Below the pieces are notes generated by a model, which was given only the letters and a program-made list of their open reading frames with translations, was not told the DNA's origin and searched no databases. The translations under genes were made by a program, and so were the position numbers. DNA of 64,000 bases from Bacillus sp. E(2018) (GTDB lineage Bacteria; Bacillota; Bacilli; Bacillales; Fictibacillaceae), in NCBI RefSeq assembly GCF_005503015.1, contig NZ_SCOL01000002.1, positions 124,001 through 188,000 of the forward strand, in the 5' to 3' direction. Of this stretch, positions 33,282 through 43,000 are shown piece after piece (within the stretch, counting starts at the first letter, position 1; every line of letters starts with the position of its first letter).

Positions 33282-34184
33282 TTAAGGCTTCTTAATTTCA
33301 TTCGGATAGTTACGTTCTAGTTTATTTTCCTTTGTATTCTCGGCACTGCCTTTATTAATGGTGTTGTCGTTTAAAATTACGCTATAAGAACCTGGAGATA
33401 GATTGTCCATCTTTTCAAGATCAGCTACCAATTGATCAAAGATCTTTTGATCTGGCTTTGCTCCCTTTTCTTTCATATATAACTGGATCGTGATTAAGAA
33501 GTCTTCTGGACTGAATTGAAGATTCTCCGCTTCGGCTTGCCACTCTTTCTTCGTTTTTTGAGGATTGTTTATATACGCTTCATAAAGTCCATCTAGACTT
33601 TCTCCCGCTATCGAGATGTAATAATACGGTGTTGTAAACCCTGTTGAAGACGTTTTTTGTATGGCTTCTTCCTGTTTTCCGACCACCGGGTGTTCTTTTA
33701 CAAACCCTTCAAGATAAGTATCAAGCGTTGTTAGTTGCTCCTCATAAATCATCGCATACAAGCCGCTCTTGATCGATAATTCGACTTGTCCTTCTTCTGT
33801 CCAGATGCCTTCTGGACGAACTTTGCCTTTATTATCGATCGGAATCACAGCAAACGTATGAAAATGTGGTTTCTCGATTGATTCTACGAACACACTCGCT
33901 CCATCTTTGTTGCCCACAATGTTATGTACTTTTACTTTTGTTTTGTATGTTTCTAAGAAAAACTTCTCTGTTGAAGAAATGACCTTATCACGGTTAGCTT
34001 CAGCGATTTTGTCGTTGTCCTCTCCCTTAGGCAAATCAAACCCTTGACCCGTATAGTTCTGAACACTTACAAAGTGATTGTCTTCCTTTTTCACCGTTTC
34101 TGTTGTACCGTTCAAACAACCTCCAAGTAGCAGGATGCCTACCAGAGAGAATGTAATCATTCCGGTCTTTCTTTTATTTATCAT
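33282..34184 (-). CDS. DUF1672 lipoprotein (TilA-like immunity), copy 2
   Basis: 300 residues with a lipobox (LLGGC, then LNGTTETVKKEDN). NYTGQGFDLPKGEDNDKI, KVKVHNIVGNKDGASVFVES, HTFAVIPIDNKG and GFTTPYYYISIAGESL are the family signature. It is the middle member of the tandem set. The pseudogene at 39425-39650 matches its 3' end best. AGGGAGG precedes the ATG. Confidence 0.88.
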   Translation of the reverse strand: MINKRKTGMITFSLVGILLLGGCLNGTTETVKKEDNHFVSVQNYTGQGFDLPKGEDNDKIAEANRDKVISSTEKFFLETYKTKVKVHNIVGNKDGASVFVESIEKPHFHTFAVIPIDNKGKVRPEGIWTEEGQVELSIKSGLYAMIYEEQLTTLDTYLEGFVKEHPVVGKQEEAIQKTSSTGFTTPYYYISIAGESLDGLYEAYINNPQKTKKEWQAEAENLQFSPEDFLITIQLYMKEKGAKPDQKIFDQLVADLEKMDNLSPGSYSVILNDNTINKGSAENTKENKLERNYPNEIKKP

Positions 34185-34206
34185 CTATATAACCCTCCCT
34201 GTTAAG

Positions 34207-35097
34207 TTACTTCTTAATAATATAATCAGGATTTCCGCGCTGAAGCGTATTGTCTTTTTGGCTGTGCGCATTTTCTTTTTGTATTAGATTATCATTTAGT
34301 ATTACTGTGTAAGAACCAGGCGGAAGACCATCCATTTTTTCTATATCCGCTTCTAGCTCATCAAAAATCTTTTGGTCAGGTTCTTTGTTTTCTTCTTTCA
34401 TAAATAATTCAATAACAAAGTTGTAATTTTCCGGATCAAAAGTTAAAGACTGAGATTCTTTCTGATAATACTCTTTTTTTGTTTCGGGATTACTTAAATA
34501 TTGATTTAAGTATGGAGTAAGGCTGTCTCCATACGTAATAATATAATAATAAGGTGTTGTATAACCTGTTGAAGCAGTATTTTTATATGCTTCTTCTCTA
34601 AGGCCGACAACAGGATGCTTTTTAACAAATTCGTTTAAATAATTATCCAAATTATTTAATTTCTCCTCATGAATTAAAGCATAGATGCCACTTTCGATAC
34701 CGCCTTCCACTTCACGTTCTTGGGTCCAAATACCATCTGGTCGCACGTTTTCTTGTGTGTCAATTGGGATAACAACGAATGTCTGAAAATGAGGCTCTCC
34801 AATGGATTCCACATATACTGTAGCACCGTCTCTATTCCCCACAATGTTGTTAACTTTTACTTTTGTTTTATATTTTTTCAGAAAAAACTCTTCCGTTCCT
34901 GAAATTACTTTCTCTCTGTTTCTTTCAGCAATTTTGTCGTTCTTATCACCATTCGCAAGTCTGAACTCCTTGCCTGTGTAATCCTGTACACGTACGTATG
35001 GATTTTCTTCCTTTTTTTCTAATAAGCTGCAGCCTCCGATTAGTGTAATACCTAGAATAGAAGCTGTGATCATTCCTACCTTTTTTGCTTGTAACAT
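34207..35097 (-). CDS. DUF1672 lipoprotein (TilA-like immunity), copy 3
   Basis: 296 residues with a lipobox (LIGGC followed by SLLEKKEE). DYTGKEFRLANGDKNDKI, KVNNIVGNRDGATVYVES and GYTTPYYYIITYGDSL are shared with the copy at 38314-39216, to which it is closest, including the C-terminus (GSYTVILNDN, then QKDNTLQRGNPDYIIKK). It is the first gene of the three-gene lipoprotein operon. AGGGAGG precedes the ATG. Confidence 0.88.
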   Translation of the reverse strand: MLQAKKVGMITASILGITLIGGCSLLEKKEENPYVRVQDYTGKEFRLANGDKNDKIAERNREKVISGTEEFFLKKYKTKVKVNNIVGNRDGATVYVESIGEPHFQTFVVIPIDTQENVRPDGIWTQEREVEGGIESGIYALIHEEKLNNLDNYLNEFVKKHPVVGLREEAYKNTASTGYTTPYYYIITYGDSLTPYLNQYLSNPETKKEYYQKESQSLTFDPENYNFVIELFMKEENKEPDQKIFDELEADIEKMDGLPPGSYTVILNDNLIQKENAHSQKDNTLQRGNPDYIIKK

Positions 35098-35204
35098 TAG
35101 CCTGAGACCTCCCTGATTGGCGAAACTTATTATGTTATGTGTAAGCCCTATATTATTGTAGAGTTACACAACATGTTTCGCCACCTAACATATACCCAAA
35201 AAAA

Positions 35205-35237
35205 GTAAAAAAACAACATCAAATGTATGATGTTGTT
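35205..35237 (-). terminator. Terminator between small lipoprotein and DUF1672 operon
   Basis: On the minus strand ACAACATCA and TGATGTTGT pair and are followed by seven T. A related but weaker sequence lies near 39320 upstream of the other DUF1672 gene, so the leader region was duplicated with the gene. Confidence 0.7.
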
Positions 35238-35296
35238 GTGATGCATTTACTATTTTCCTTGCATGATCGTTTAGATGTTGGTCCCATCTGCTCCTA

Positions 35297-35614
35297 CTAA
35301 TCAACCTTCTTATCTGTGCCTACCATTTGAACTTCATACTCATCTTCAGAATAATCAATGGTTGCGGATACTTTGTTCGCTTTATCCCCTTTTTCATAGC
35401 CATAGATAAAGATCTCCGTTCCATCTGTCCTGCTCGAAAACTCATGATTGTTTACGACAATTGCATACCCAAGCTTTTCTTTGAAATAGGCTTTTGCTAA
35501 TTGGGTGGAACGTTGTACGATTTTATCTTCCTCTTTTTCCGATATTTCATTACACCCCTGCAGAATTAATAAAATACTAATGATGCTAATCATCAGGAAA
35601 CACTTTCTTCGCAT
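35297..35614 (-). CDS. Small lipoprotein beside the lipase toxin, copy A
   Basis: 105 residues with a lipobox (ILLILQGC). The mature part (TQLAKAYFKEKLGYAIVVNN, then FSSRTDGTEIFIYGYEKGDK) is paralogous to 35734-36051. The ATG at 35614 is six bases past GGGGG. The family is not recognised. Surface location and position inside a lipase toxin locus suggest an extra immunity protein (inference). Confidence 0.75.
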   Translation of the reverse strand: MRRKCFLMISIISILLILQGCNEISEKEEDKIVQRSTQLAKAYFKEKLGYAIVVNNHEFSSRTDGTEIFIYGYEKGDKANKVSATIDYSEDEYEVQMVGTDKKVD

Positions 35615-35733
35615 ACTCATCCCCCTGCCATATTTGGTCCTGATCCAATTTCAGCGTTCAAGAGGGAATCTAACCGTTTTCGTGTTTCCCTTACCTCAAG
35701 TTGGCATTCTTGTAATCAGTCGTCTTTGCCTAC

Positions 35734-36051
35734 CTACTTTTTTGTTTCGCCCAAATTATAATCAAATCCAATCGACTCCACTTCGTAATCCTTTGAGAAA
35801 TCTACCATGGCATCAATTCTGTTCTCTTTATCTCCTTCTTGGTGGCCATAAAGAAAGACTTCTGTTCCGTTTTTGCGCGAAGTGAATTCATGATCTTCAA
35901 TAACAACATCCCAACCGAGTTCTGCTTGAAAATAAGCTCTTGCTGAATGAGTAGCTTTCTGTACAATCTCTTGTTCTTCATCCTTAGACATACTGTTACA
36001 CCCCTGCAATATGATTAGCAACAGTAATAAACTTAGAGTATGTTTGAGCAT
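35734..36051 (-). CDS. Small lipoprotein beside the lipase toxin, copy B
   Basis: 105 residues with a lipobox (LLIILQGC). ARAYFQAELGWDVVIEDHEF and RKNGTEVFLYGHQEGDKENR parallel copy A. AGGAGAG precedes the ATG at 36051; the frame is open further upstream without a signal. It lies just after the lipase gene and its terminator. Its fold is related to the ectodomain of 46659-47330 (QYLEEKFGKEFVVENYIYEF) by pattern only. Confidence 0.75.
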   Translation of the reverse strand: MLKHTLSLLLLLIILQGCNSMSKDEEQEIVQKATHSARAYFQAELGWDVVIEDHEFTSRKNGTEVFLYGHQEGDKENRIDAMVDFSKDYEVESIGFDYNLGETKK

Positions 36052-36163
36052 TTTATCTCTCCTACTATTTTGACCCAATAATTAATTCGTTGAAAGCACT
36101 GGACGGTTCTTCTGTTTCCTGACCTACATTTTTAGCAAATGGTTAACCGTCATCTGGTCCGAA

Positions 36164-36196
36164 CAAAAAAACCTCAAAAGCATGAAGCCTTCGAGG
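36164..36196 (-). terminator. Terminator of the lipase toxin gene
   Basis: On the minus strand CCTCGAAGGC and GCTTTTGAGG form a stem directly after the stop codon, followed by seven T. Confidence 0.85.
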
Positions 36197-38299
36197 TCAA
36201 CCATACGTACCACGTTCTGTTTGCTCATGCATCACAAGCATATTGTTTTTTACATGTTGAGAGATTTCACTTAAGGCATCAATCGCGAGTCCTTTGTTAT
36301 GGGTCAGCTGATACACGATGTCTTTGAACAGCATGTCCATTTCCTCAAGAATACCTGTTGCAGCCGTATTATATAAGTAAATATTGAAATAGTTGGTTTC
36401 ACTGAACAGAGCAGATTTCAGGTATGGCTTGAACTCTTGGACAAGTACAGGAAAGTAAACAATAAGATTGTCGAGTCCACGTCGAAGACCTTCTACGGTA
36501 TCAGCAAGTTCATCGAGTGGCTCGAGCGCGTCATTTACCATCGCACGAAGCTTATCGTCGAAGTCCGTTAACATACCAGCCAATTTAACAGGTAAGCTAC
36601 CGTTTAAAATGACATACACCGCACCTTTTATCGCAGAGGATATGCCTTCTAGTATTCCTTCTAACGTGGAGGTGATTAATTCAAGTCCAACAAGTAGTGG
36701 TAATGCAACTTTATGAGCAAAGCTTCCAAAAGCTGCGATAGCGAGCTCTAGTTGAATATCGAGAATTTTCATCCCCATCTTCAAATACGGAGAGTCTAGC
36801 ATTTTGAAATCCTCGGCTGAACCAAAGTTTGGTATGATAATCGACTGAGGGACACCTGTTGAAATGCCGCTTGCGAGCAGCTTGTCTCTCTCTGTAAAAT
36901 TGTCAGCCGTTGCCGTAACATCTGTGCTGTAAGAATCCATGTGCTTTTTAACCGTTATATTGTTCTTGCTTAGAATCTTATAATGAGCCATAAATTCACC
37001 AACAACAGCATCCGTAAAATGGTCAGTCCCACCTTCAAAAAGTTCAGGGATTTTTTGCGATACCATTCTAGGAAGTACATCGGTTAATTCTTCAACGTTT
37101 GAGCGCAAACTGTATAGAAAGTTTCTAGCATCTCCAAAGAGTGATTCTACGTTTATATTTTTGTTCATAAGAAATTCCACAAGCTCCGCAGGTGGAGAGT
37201 TCAAAAAATAGTTTAACGATTGGACTTTGGATTCCGCGCTATCTAATAAAGTGATAAGATGGTATATCTCTGTTTTGATAACGTTACCTGTGGTGGTAAT
37301 TCCTGCGAACAGAGGATTTTCAGCCGCCTCCTCGAACATATCGCGGAAAGTCTGTTGCAGCGTATGAAGCCGCTCATAATAGCGGCTTCCTTCGTGATCA
37401 ACGATGGCAGCAGAGTTCTGTAAATACGAATGAACGTAACCCATTCGCGTGCCGACATAACCTTCTAAAGACTTTGAAAGCATGTGCATGTTCTCTGTGT
37501 TCATGTCGATACGCTCAGAACTACCTGTGTGGAGGGATTGTCCTGTCCAAATACTTGATACCACACTGGAGTCGGCTTCATCAAAATAAATTTTCCCATA
37601 GCCCGGTTGTCCAGGTACTCCAAGCACATAAACCAACTTATCCGCTTCATCCTTACCGATATATCCGGTATGATTGTTTAGAAAATGCTTGGCATTTGGA
37701 ATTCCATGATTGATTTCAATTTGTTTCCCAGGTATACGATGACCGAGCATCAACCCTGTTTCTAAACTGGTCAGTACATCATATCTTCCAAAATAATTTG
37801 TGATGTTTCCATACTCTTTTCCGTAATCCACAACACCTTCTGGCAGCATGGCGGGGTTAAGAGTTACGGTTTTGACATCTGGATGTTCCACCCCCACCGC
37901 ATTCGCATTTCCTCCGCCGAGTGAGTTGCCGCACACATAGGAGATGTTGCCAAATTCTTTTTCCATCTGGTTAAAGTAGTTACGAGCCTCTTGTACTTGT
38001 ACCGGAACCATGTCACTTAGAAGCTGTCCATCCGTTTTCAAATCATTAAAATCCGTAGAATCAGTGCCTGTATAGGCTACGATAAATTCTTTCGTATCAA
38101 CAGATCTAAACGTGATAGCATCCAGTCCATTCGATTTATCAGTATGTACATTAGCTACCTCATATTCATTCCCATTAACAATTACTTTATCGGATACCTG
38201 GTAATCTTGGTAAGCGTGAAATCCAGAAATCTCAACTAAATCTTTGTCTGTTACACTATTAGTCTTTGTGGTTATAGTGCTTTTATTAGTTGTAGTCAT
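36197..38299 (-). CDS. TslA-like lipase toxin, reverse-architecture T7SS substrate
   Basis: 700 residues. The N-terminal 230 are a class 3-type lipase fold: AYTGTDSTDF, nucleophile CGNSLGGG (Ser126), an acid in FGRYDVL (Asp174) and a histidine in HFLNNH. The C-terminal 430 are helical and LXG-like (NTENMHMLSKSLEGYVGTRM, then FRDMFEEAAENPLF). This matches the published Staphylococcus TslA design: phospholipase first, secretion domain last. There is no signal peptide, consistent with export by a type VII system that must be encoded elsewhere. Its ATG lies 15 bases after a DUF1672 antidote gene, whose end holds the GGGGG ribosome binding site. Confidence 0.85.
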   Translation of the reverse strand: MTTTNKSTITTKTNSVTDKDLVEISGFHAYQDYQVSDKVIVNGNEYEVANVHTDKSNGLDAITFRSVDTKEFIVAYTGTDSTDFNDLKTDGQLLSDMVPVQVQEARNYFNQMEKEFGNISYVCGNSLGGGNANAVGVEHPDVKTVTLNPAMLPEGVVDYGKEYGNITNYFGRYDVLTSLETGLMLGHRIPGKQIEINHGIPNAKHFLNNHTGYIGKDEADKLVYVLGVPGQPGYGKIYFDEADSSVVSSIWTGQSLHTGSSERIDMNTENMHMLSKSLEGYVGTRMGYVHSYLQNSAAIVDHEGSRYYERLHTLQQTFRDMFEEAAENPLFAGITTTGNVIKTEIYHLITLLDSAESKVQSLNYFLNSPPAELVEFLMNKNINVESLFGDARNFLYSLRSNVEELTDVLPRMVSQKIPELFEGGTDHFTDAVVGEFMAHYKILSKNNITVKKHMDSYSTDVTATADNFTERDKLLASGISTGVPQSIIIPNFGSAEDFKMLDSPYLKMGMKILDIQLELAIAAFGSFAHKVALPLLVGLELITSTLEGILEGISSAIKGAVYVILNGSLPVKLAGMLTDFDDKLRAMVNDALEPLDELADTVEGLRRGLDNLIVYFPVLVQEFKPYLKSALFSETNYFNIYLYNTAATGILEEMDMLFKDIVYQLTHNKGLAIDALSEISQHVKNNMLVMHEQTERGTYG

Positions 38300-38313
38300 A
38301 GCAACCCCCTACG

Positions 38314-39216
38314 TTATTTCTTAATAATAAAATCAGGAATTCCGCGCATAAGAGTATTGTCTTTTTGGGTGTGCGCATTTTCTTTTTGTATGTAATTATC
38401 ATTAAGTATTACTGTGTAAGAACCAGGAGGAAGACCATCCATTTTTTCTATATCCGCTTCAAGCTCATCAAAAATCTTTTGATCAGGTTCTTTGTTCTCT
38501 TCTTTCATGAATAATTCAATCACTATACGATAATCTTCCGGATTAAAAGTTAAGGACTGAGATTTTTTCTGGTACACTTCCTTTTTGGTTTCAGGGTTAC
38601 TTAAATACTGATCTTTGTAGGAGCTAAGACTGTCTCCATAAGTAATAATGTAATAAAAAGGTGTTGTATAACCTGTGGAAGAAGTATTCTTTATTACTTC
38701 CTCTTCACGGCCGACTACAGGATGCTTCTTGATGAATTCATTTAGATAATTATTAAGTTTTTTTAGTTTCTCTTCATGAATTAAAGCGTAGATACCACTC
38801 TCGATATCGCCTTCCACTTCACCTTCTTGGGTCCAGATACCGTCAGGCCGCACGTTTTCTTGCGTATCAATCGGGATAACAGCGAATGTGTGAAAATGAG
38901 GTTCTCCAACAGATTCTACATATACCGTAGCACCGTCTTTATTCCCCACAATGTTGTTAACTTTCACTTTTGTATTGTATTTTTTCAGAAAAAATTCTTC
39001 CGTTCCTGTAATCACTTTCTCTCTGCTTCTCTCAGCAATTTTGTCATTCTCATCACCATTCTGCAGCCTGAATTCCTTGCCTGTGTATTCCTGTACACTA
39101 ACGTATGGATTATCTTCCTTTTCCACTTTTTCTGTTGCCCCTTTCAAACAGCCTCCAAGCAGCATGATGCTTATCAGAGAAGCTGTAATCATTCCCATCT
39201 TTTTAGTCTGTAACAT
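38314..39216 (-). CDS. DUF1672 lipoprotein (TilA-like immunity), copy 4, toxin-linked
   Basis: 300 residues with a lipobox (LLGGC followed by LKGATEKVEKEDN). EYTGKEFRLQNGDENDKIAE, KVNNIVGNKDGATVYVES and the end MRGIPDFIIKK match the family. It is cotranscribed with and directly precedes the lipase toxin, so it is the most likely cognate antidote. Making the antidote before the toxin is the reverse of the order in the LXG pair at 16.4-18.6 kb. GGGAGG precedes the ATG. Confidence 0.88.
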   Translation of the reverse strand: MLQTKKMGMITASLISIMLLGGCLKGATEKVEKEDNPYVSVQEYTGKEFRLQNGDENDKIAERSREKVITGTEEFFLKKYNTKVKVNNIVGNKDGATVYVESVGEPHFHTFAVIPIDTQENVRPDGIWTQEGEVEGDIESGIYALIHEEKLKKLNNYLNEFIKKHPVVGREEEVIKNTSSTGYTTPFYYIITYGDSLSSYKDQYLSNPETKKEVYQKKSQSLTFNPEDYRIVIELFMKEENKEPDQKIFDELEADIEKMDGLPPGSYTVILNDNYIQKENAHTQKDNTLMRGIPDFIIKK

Positions 39217-39260
39217 ATGTAGTGAACCTCCCTGGTTGGTAAGAAATATAATATCAAATA

Positions 39261-39287
39261 TACGTCCTATATTATTGTAAAGTTACA
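39261..39287 (-). promoter_or_regulatory. Candidate ECF-sigma promoter of the lipase operon
   Basis: On the minus strand TGTAAC (39282-39287), 17 bases, then CGTA (39261-39264), similar to Bacillus SigM/SigX/SigW promoters. The related leader upstream of 35097 keeps TGTAAC but has CTTA. A SigA promoter in the same stretch cannot be excluded. Confidence 0.3.
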
Positions 39288-39424
39288 CTTTATTACCTGC
39301 CACCTAATATATACCCAAAAAAAGTAAGAAAACAACATCGAATGAACGATATTGCTGTGAGGTTTTTACTATTTATTTAAATGATATTGGTAATTGTTCA
39401 AGGACATTGAAAAATTATTATTCT

Positions 39425-39650
39425 ATTAAGGTTTCATTATTTCATTGGGATAATTGAGTTCTAGTTTGTTTTCTTTTGTATTGTTGGCACTGTCTTGATG
39501 GTGTTGTCGTTTAGAAGCACGCTATACGAACCAGGTGATAAATTCTCCATCTTTTCAAGATCAGGTTGTGCATCTTTTTCTTTCATTTATAACTGAATCG
39601 TGATTAAGAAGTCTTCTGGACTTGTTTGAAGATTTTTCGTAGGTATTGCT
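39425..39650 (-). pseudogene. DUF1672 gene remnant
   Basis: The text follows the 3' end of the gene at 33282-34184 (around 33290-33540), with a deletion in the middle, an early stop and loss of everything upstream. It encodes pieces of the C-terminal part of the lipoprotein. This is a fifth, dead copy of the immunity family. Confidence 0.8.
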
Positions 39651-39707
39651 AGAATTTATGGCTTTTTATGATTCATGAACAATGCCTCTACTTCTTTCTA
39701 TTAAAAT

Positions 39708-39735
39708 GGGCGAATTACCTTTTGATAATTCGCCC
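39708..39735 (-). terminator. Terminator of the WapA operon
   Basis: GGGCGAATTA and TAATTCGCCC form a perfect 10-bp stem. On the minus strand ATTTTAATAG follows. Confidence 0.75.
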
Positions 39736-39740
39736 TAAAA

Positions 39741-40055
39741 TTAATCTCCTAAGATTCTTATACTTTCTACACCTTGATCTTTTAATTTTTCAATAATTAA
39801 CTTAAGTTCTTCTTGATATTTAATTCCAATATACGGAAATATATATTCTAATTCTTTAACAAAAAGATCAATTTCACTTCTATTATAAGTCACTTCTGTT
39901 AAGTCAAAGTCATATATATTAGTAAGATAGGGGCATTTTTTCCACTTATTTGTATCTAGGAAAATCGCAACATGTAAACCATAAGAAATTGTTTTTAATT
40001 TATTGAATTTTCTATTTTTTTTTGGACCCTTACTAATTAATAAAATTAAAAACAC
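39741..40055 (-). CDS. Candidate immunity protein of the WapA toxin
   Basis: About 100 residues, no signal peptide, containing NKLKTISYGLHVAIFLDTNK and a C-terminal helix (YQEELKLIIEKLKDQG). The family is not recognised. It directly follows the wapA gene in the place where immunity genes stand. The start is unusual: a strong AGGAGG lies just after the wapA stop, but the in-frame GTG at 40055 overlaps it, and there is no ATG, GTG or TTG at the normal distance. An ATT at 40046 is eight bases away and in frame. The left end is therefore uncertain. Confidence 0.65.
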   Translation of the reverse strand: MFLILLISKGPKKNRKFNKLKTISYGLHVAIFLDTNKWKKCPYLTNIYDFDLTEVTYNRSEIDLFVKELEYIFPYIGIKYQEELKLIIEKLKDQGVESIRILGD

Positions 40056-40061
40056 CTCCTT

Positions 40062-43000
40062 TTATCTATCATAGAAAGATTGAAATTTTTGTAGAGGATA
40101 TGTTGTTACTAAATCTCCATCTCTCTCCAATGTAACTTTTACTTTATAAAGTTTCTTGCCTTTTTTATTCACCCCTAAAGCTTTTGAGTATGCTCTTTGA
40201 TAAGTGTATCTCCCATATCTCTCAACTTCCCAGCGATCGTAATGTTTAAAGGTATATTTTGCATAATATTGCCAGTCAGACACAGTCCATTGACTTTTAT
40301 CCTTTGCCTTTTTAGGATTTCTATGATCTTTCTTCACATGGTCTACACCTTTTTTTGTGAAGTTTATTTTTTTGGGACGATTTAACCAATCCGCTAAACT
40401 TTGACCTAATTCGTAACCTGCTTCTCCATCCCTGTATCCTTTTTTACCTGATGGATCTTTAAACATTATTGGATTATTGTTCGCATAATTATAACCATTT
40501 AATGTAAGTGGTTCTTGTAAATCTCCTAAAATCGGATCTTTAGACAGGAAAACACCAAACATTGGATTATAGTATCTTGCTGACAAATAGTATAATTCGC
40601 TATAACTATCGAAGTAATATCCTGCATACCTAAGTGGGTTTATTAAACTTCCTGTTTCATCTATAACATTTCCCCATGCATCATATTTATAGGTAGCTAC
40701 GATATTACTTGATGAGTCCGTAATTAAAGTAACATCCCCATGACCATTTGTATGATAATAGTAAGTCATGCCATTTCTTGTCATAGTTTCTGGACCTGCT
40801 ACACCCCAACTATATTCTGCTATTATATTGCCTTGCGCATCTGTCTCATAAATTAGTTTATCGCCACTATAATAATGTTTAATTGTTTCACTAGTCGTTT
40901 CGGTTTTTATTCTATAACCATTGTGATCATAAGTATACTTTGCCAGGGAAGTACCCAAAATGCTTTTAATCTCTACTAATTGGTTTTCAGCATCATAAAA
41001 GTATAGTTTTTCACCATCAGTGATAAGATTTCCATTTGAGTCGTATTGTAAACTCCGCCCATTTACATTAATAAGTTGATTAGCTTTATTGTATGAATAA
41101 ACAGCAGTTTTTGAAGCGTCATTAGAATGCGTTTTCTTTGTACGATTTCCAACTGAGTCGTATTCATAACTTATTGAAGTACCATCTTCGAAAGTTTCTT
41201 TAGTTAATTGAATCAAGTTGTTATATTCATAACTAATTACGCCTTCTTTAGTGGCAATATTAATCCAATTCCCGTTTTCATCAAGTTCATATTTGTAGTG
41301 ACTTAATAAGGCGCCGTTACTGTCATAATTCTTATAATTATTTAACTCGTTAGCTGCATCATATTCTAAATAAGTTTGTGTACCATTAGCTCGAGAAATA
41401 CTTGTATTATTTTCTCTTTGGTCGTAACCATAACCTATAAGTTTTTGACCATTACTGAATAATGCAGTTACTCTGTTAAGTTCATTATATTGATATTCTG
41501 TGCTGGCTGTACTAACACCATTAAAGATATTTAATTTAAGTAAATTATTGTTTGCATCATAATCATAACCTAAAGAATGGACACCATTACGTAATTCTAT
41601 AAGTTTATTATTATCGTTATAGTTATAGAAAATATTATCGTTATTTTTCCAGTTAATTACTGTGGATAAATTATTATTTTTATCATATGAAAATGCGAAT
41701 TCTTTAACACCATTTATATAATATTCATTAACCCGATTTAGACTGTCATAATTATATAACAGTGTATTGCCACTTCCATCTATCTCTTGTGTTTTATTCC
41801 CATTTTTATCGTAACTAAAAGTAGAACTTTGTTCTAAAGGATTTGTAGTGCTTACCAAATTTCCACTTTCGTCATATTTAAAAGAAATTGTATTGTTCTT
41901 TGCGTTAGTGATGGAAGATAAATTTCCAAAAGAATCATAGTTAAAACTGGTCTTGTTTAATTTTGGATCAGTAACATTTGTTAATAAATTGTTAGCATTA
42001 TATAAATAAGTTGATTTCTGTCCTTTTCCATCAATAAATGCTGTTTTATTTCCTAAATTATTATATTCAGAAGTAACACTTTTTTGAAGTTGATCCTTAT
42101 GTTGAATCAAATAGTTTCCAGACGTATCATAGGTAAATTCAGTTAAGTTTTGTTCAGGGTCTTTAATAGATAATTGATTACCAAACTGATCATAGGTATA
42201 AAATGAAGAAGTACCATCTGGATCGGTGCTTGAAATTAAATCCCCCAGTGTATTATATACATTCTCAGTTCTATTTCCTAAAGCATCTTGAGAACTTATT
42301 AAATTGTTTTTTTCATCATACTCATAAAATATCTGATTACCTTCACCATCGGTTTCTTCAATAATATTTCCAGAATTATCATAAACACTAGAAGTACTAA
42401 TACCTTTTGAATCAATAGTATTGATTAATAGGTTGTCTTTATACTCATATTGAGTAGTAAGTTTAATCCCCTTAGTGTCTTCAATAACCTTTAGTGGGTT
42501 TCCTTTTTCATTATAAAAATATTGAGTCGATGTATTCTTTGGATCAACTACTTCTACTATCCCCAATGAATCATTATAATTTAGCTTGGTTATAGAACCG
42601 TTCTCATCCACAACACTTTCGATTCTATTATCTCCATAAAGAAATTCTGTTTTATTTGTTTCGCCAGGCTCTTGAACAGATGCTAATTGGCCATCTGCAT
42701 TATAACTAAATTTACTAATTTTGTTTTCAGGATAAACAACTTCTACTAGCTTGTTATCGAAGTAGTTATATGAATAGATTTGATTACTAAAATCTTTAAT
42801 CACCGAGACAAAACCTTCTGTATTGTAAGTTAAAGTGATATTCCTACCACTTGGATCCTTTAAGGATGATAATTGATTGTTCGTATTGTAAGTCAAACTA
42901 TATTTATTATTATGAGCATCAGTGATATCAACTAGTTTACCTATATTATTGAAATTATAATTTAACTGTTCTTTAGTAACAATTACATATGAATTATTTG

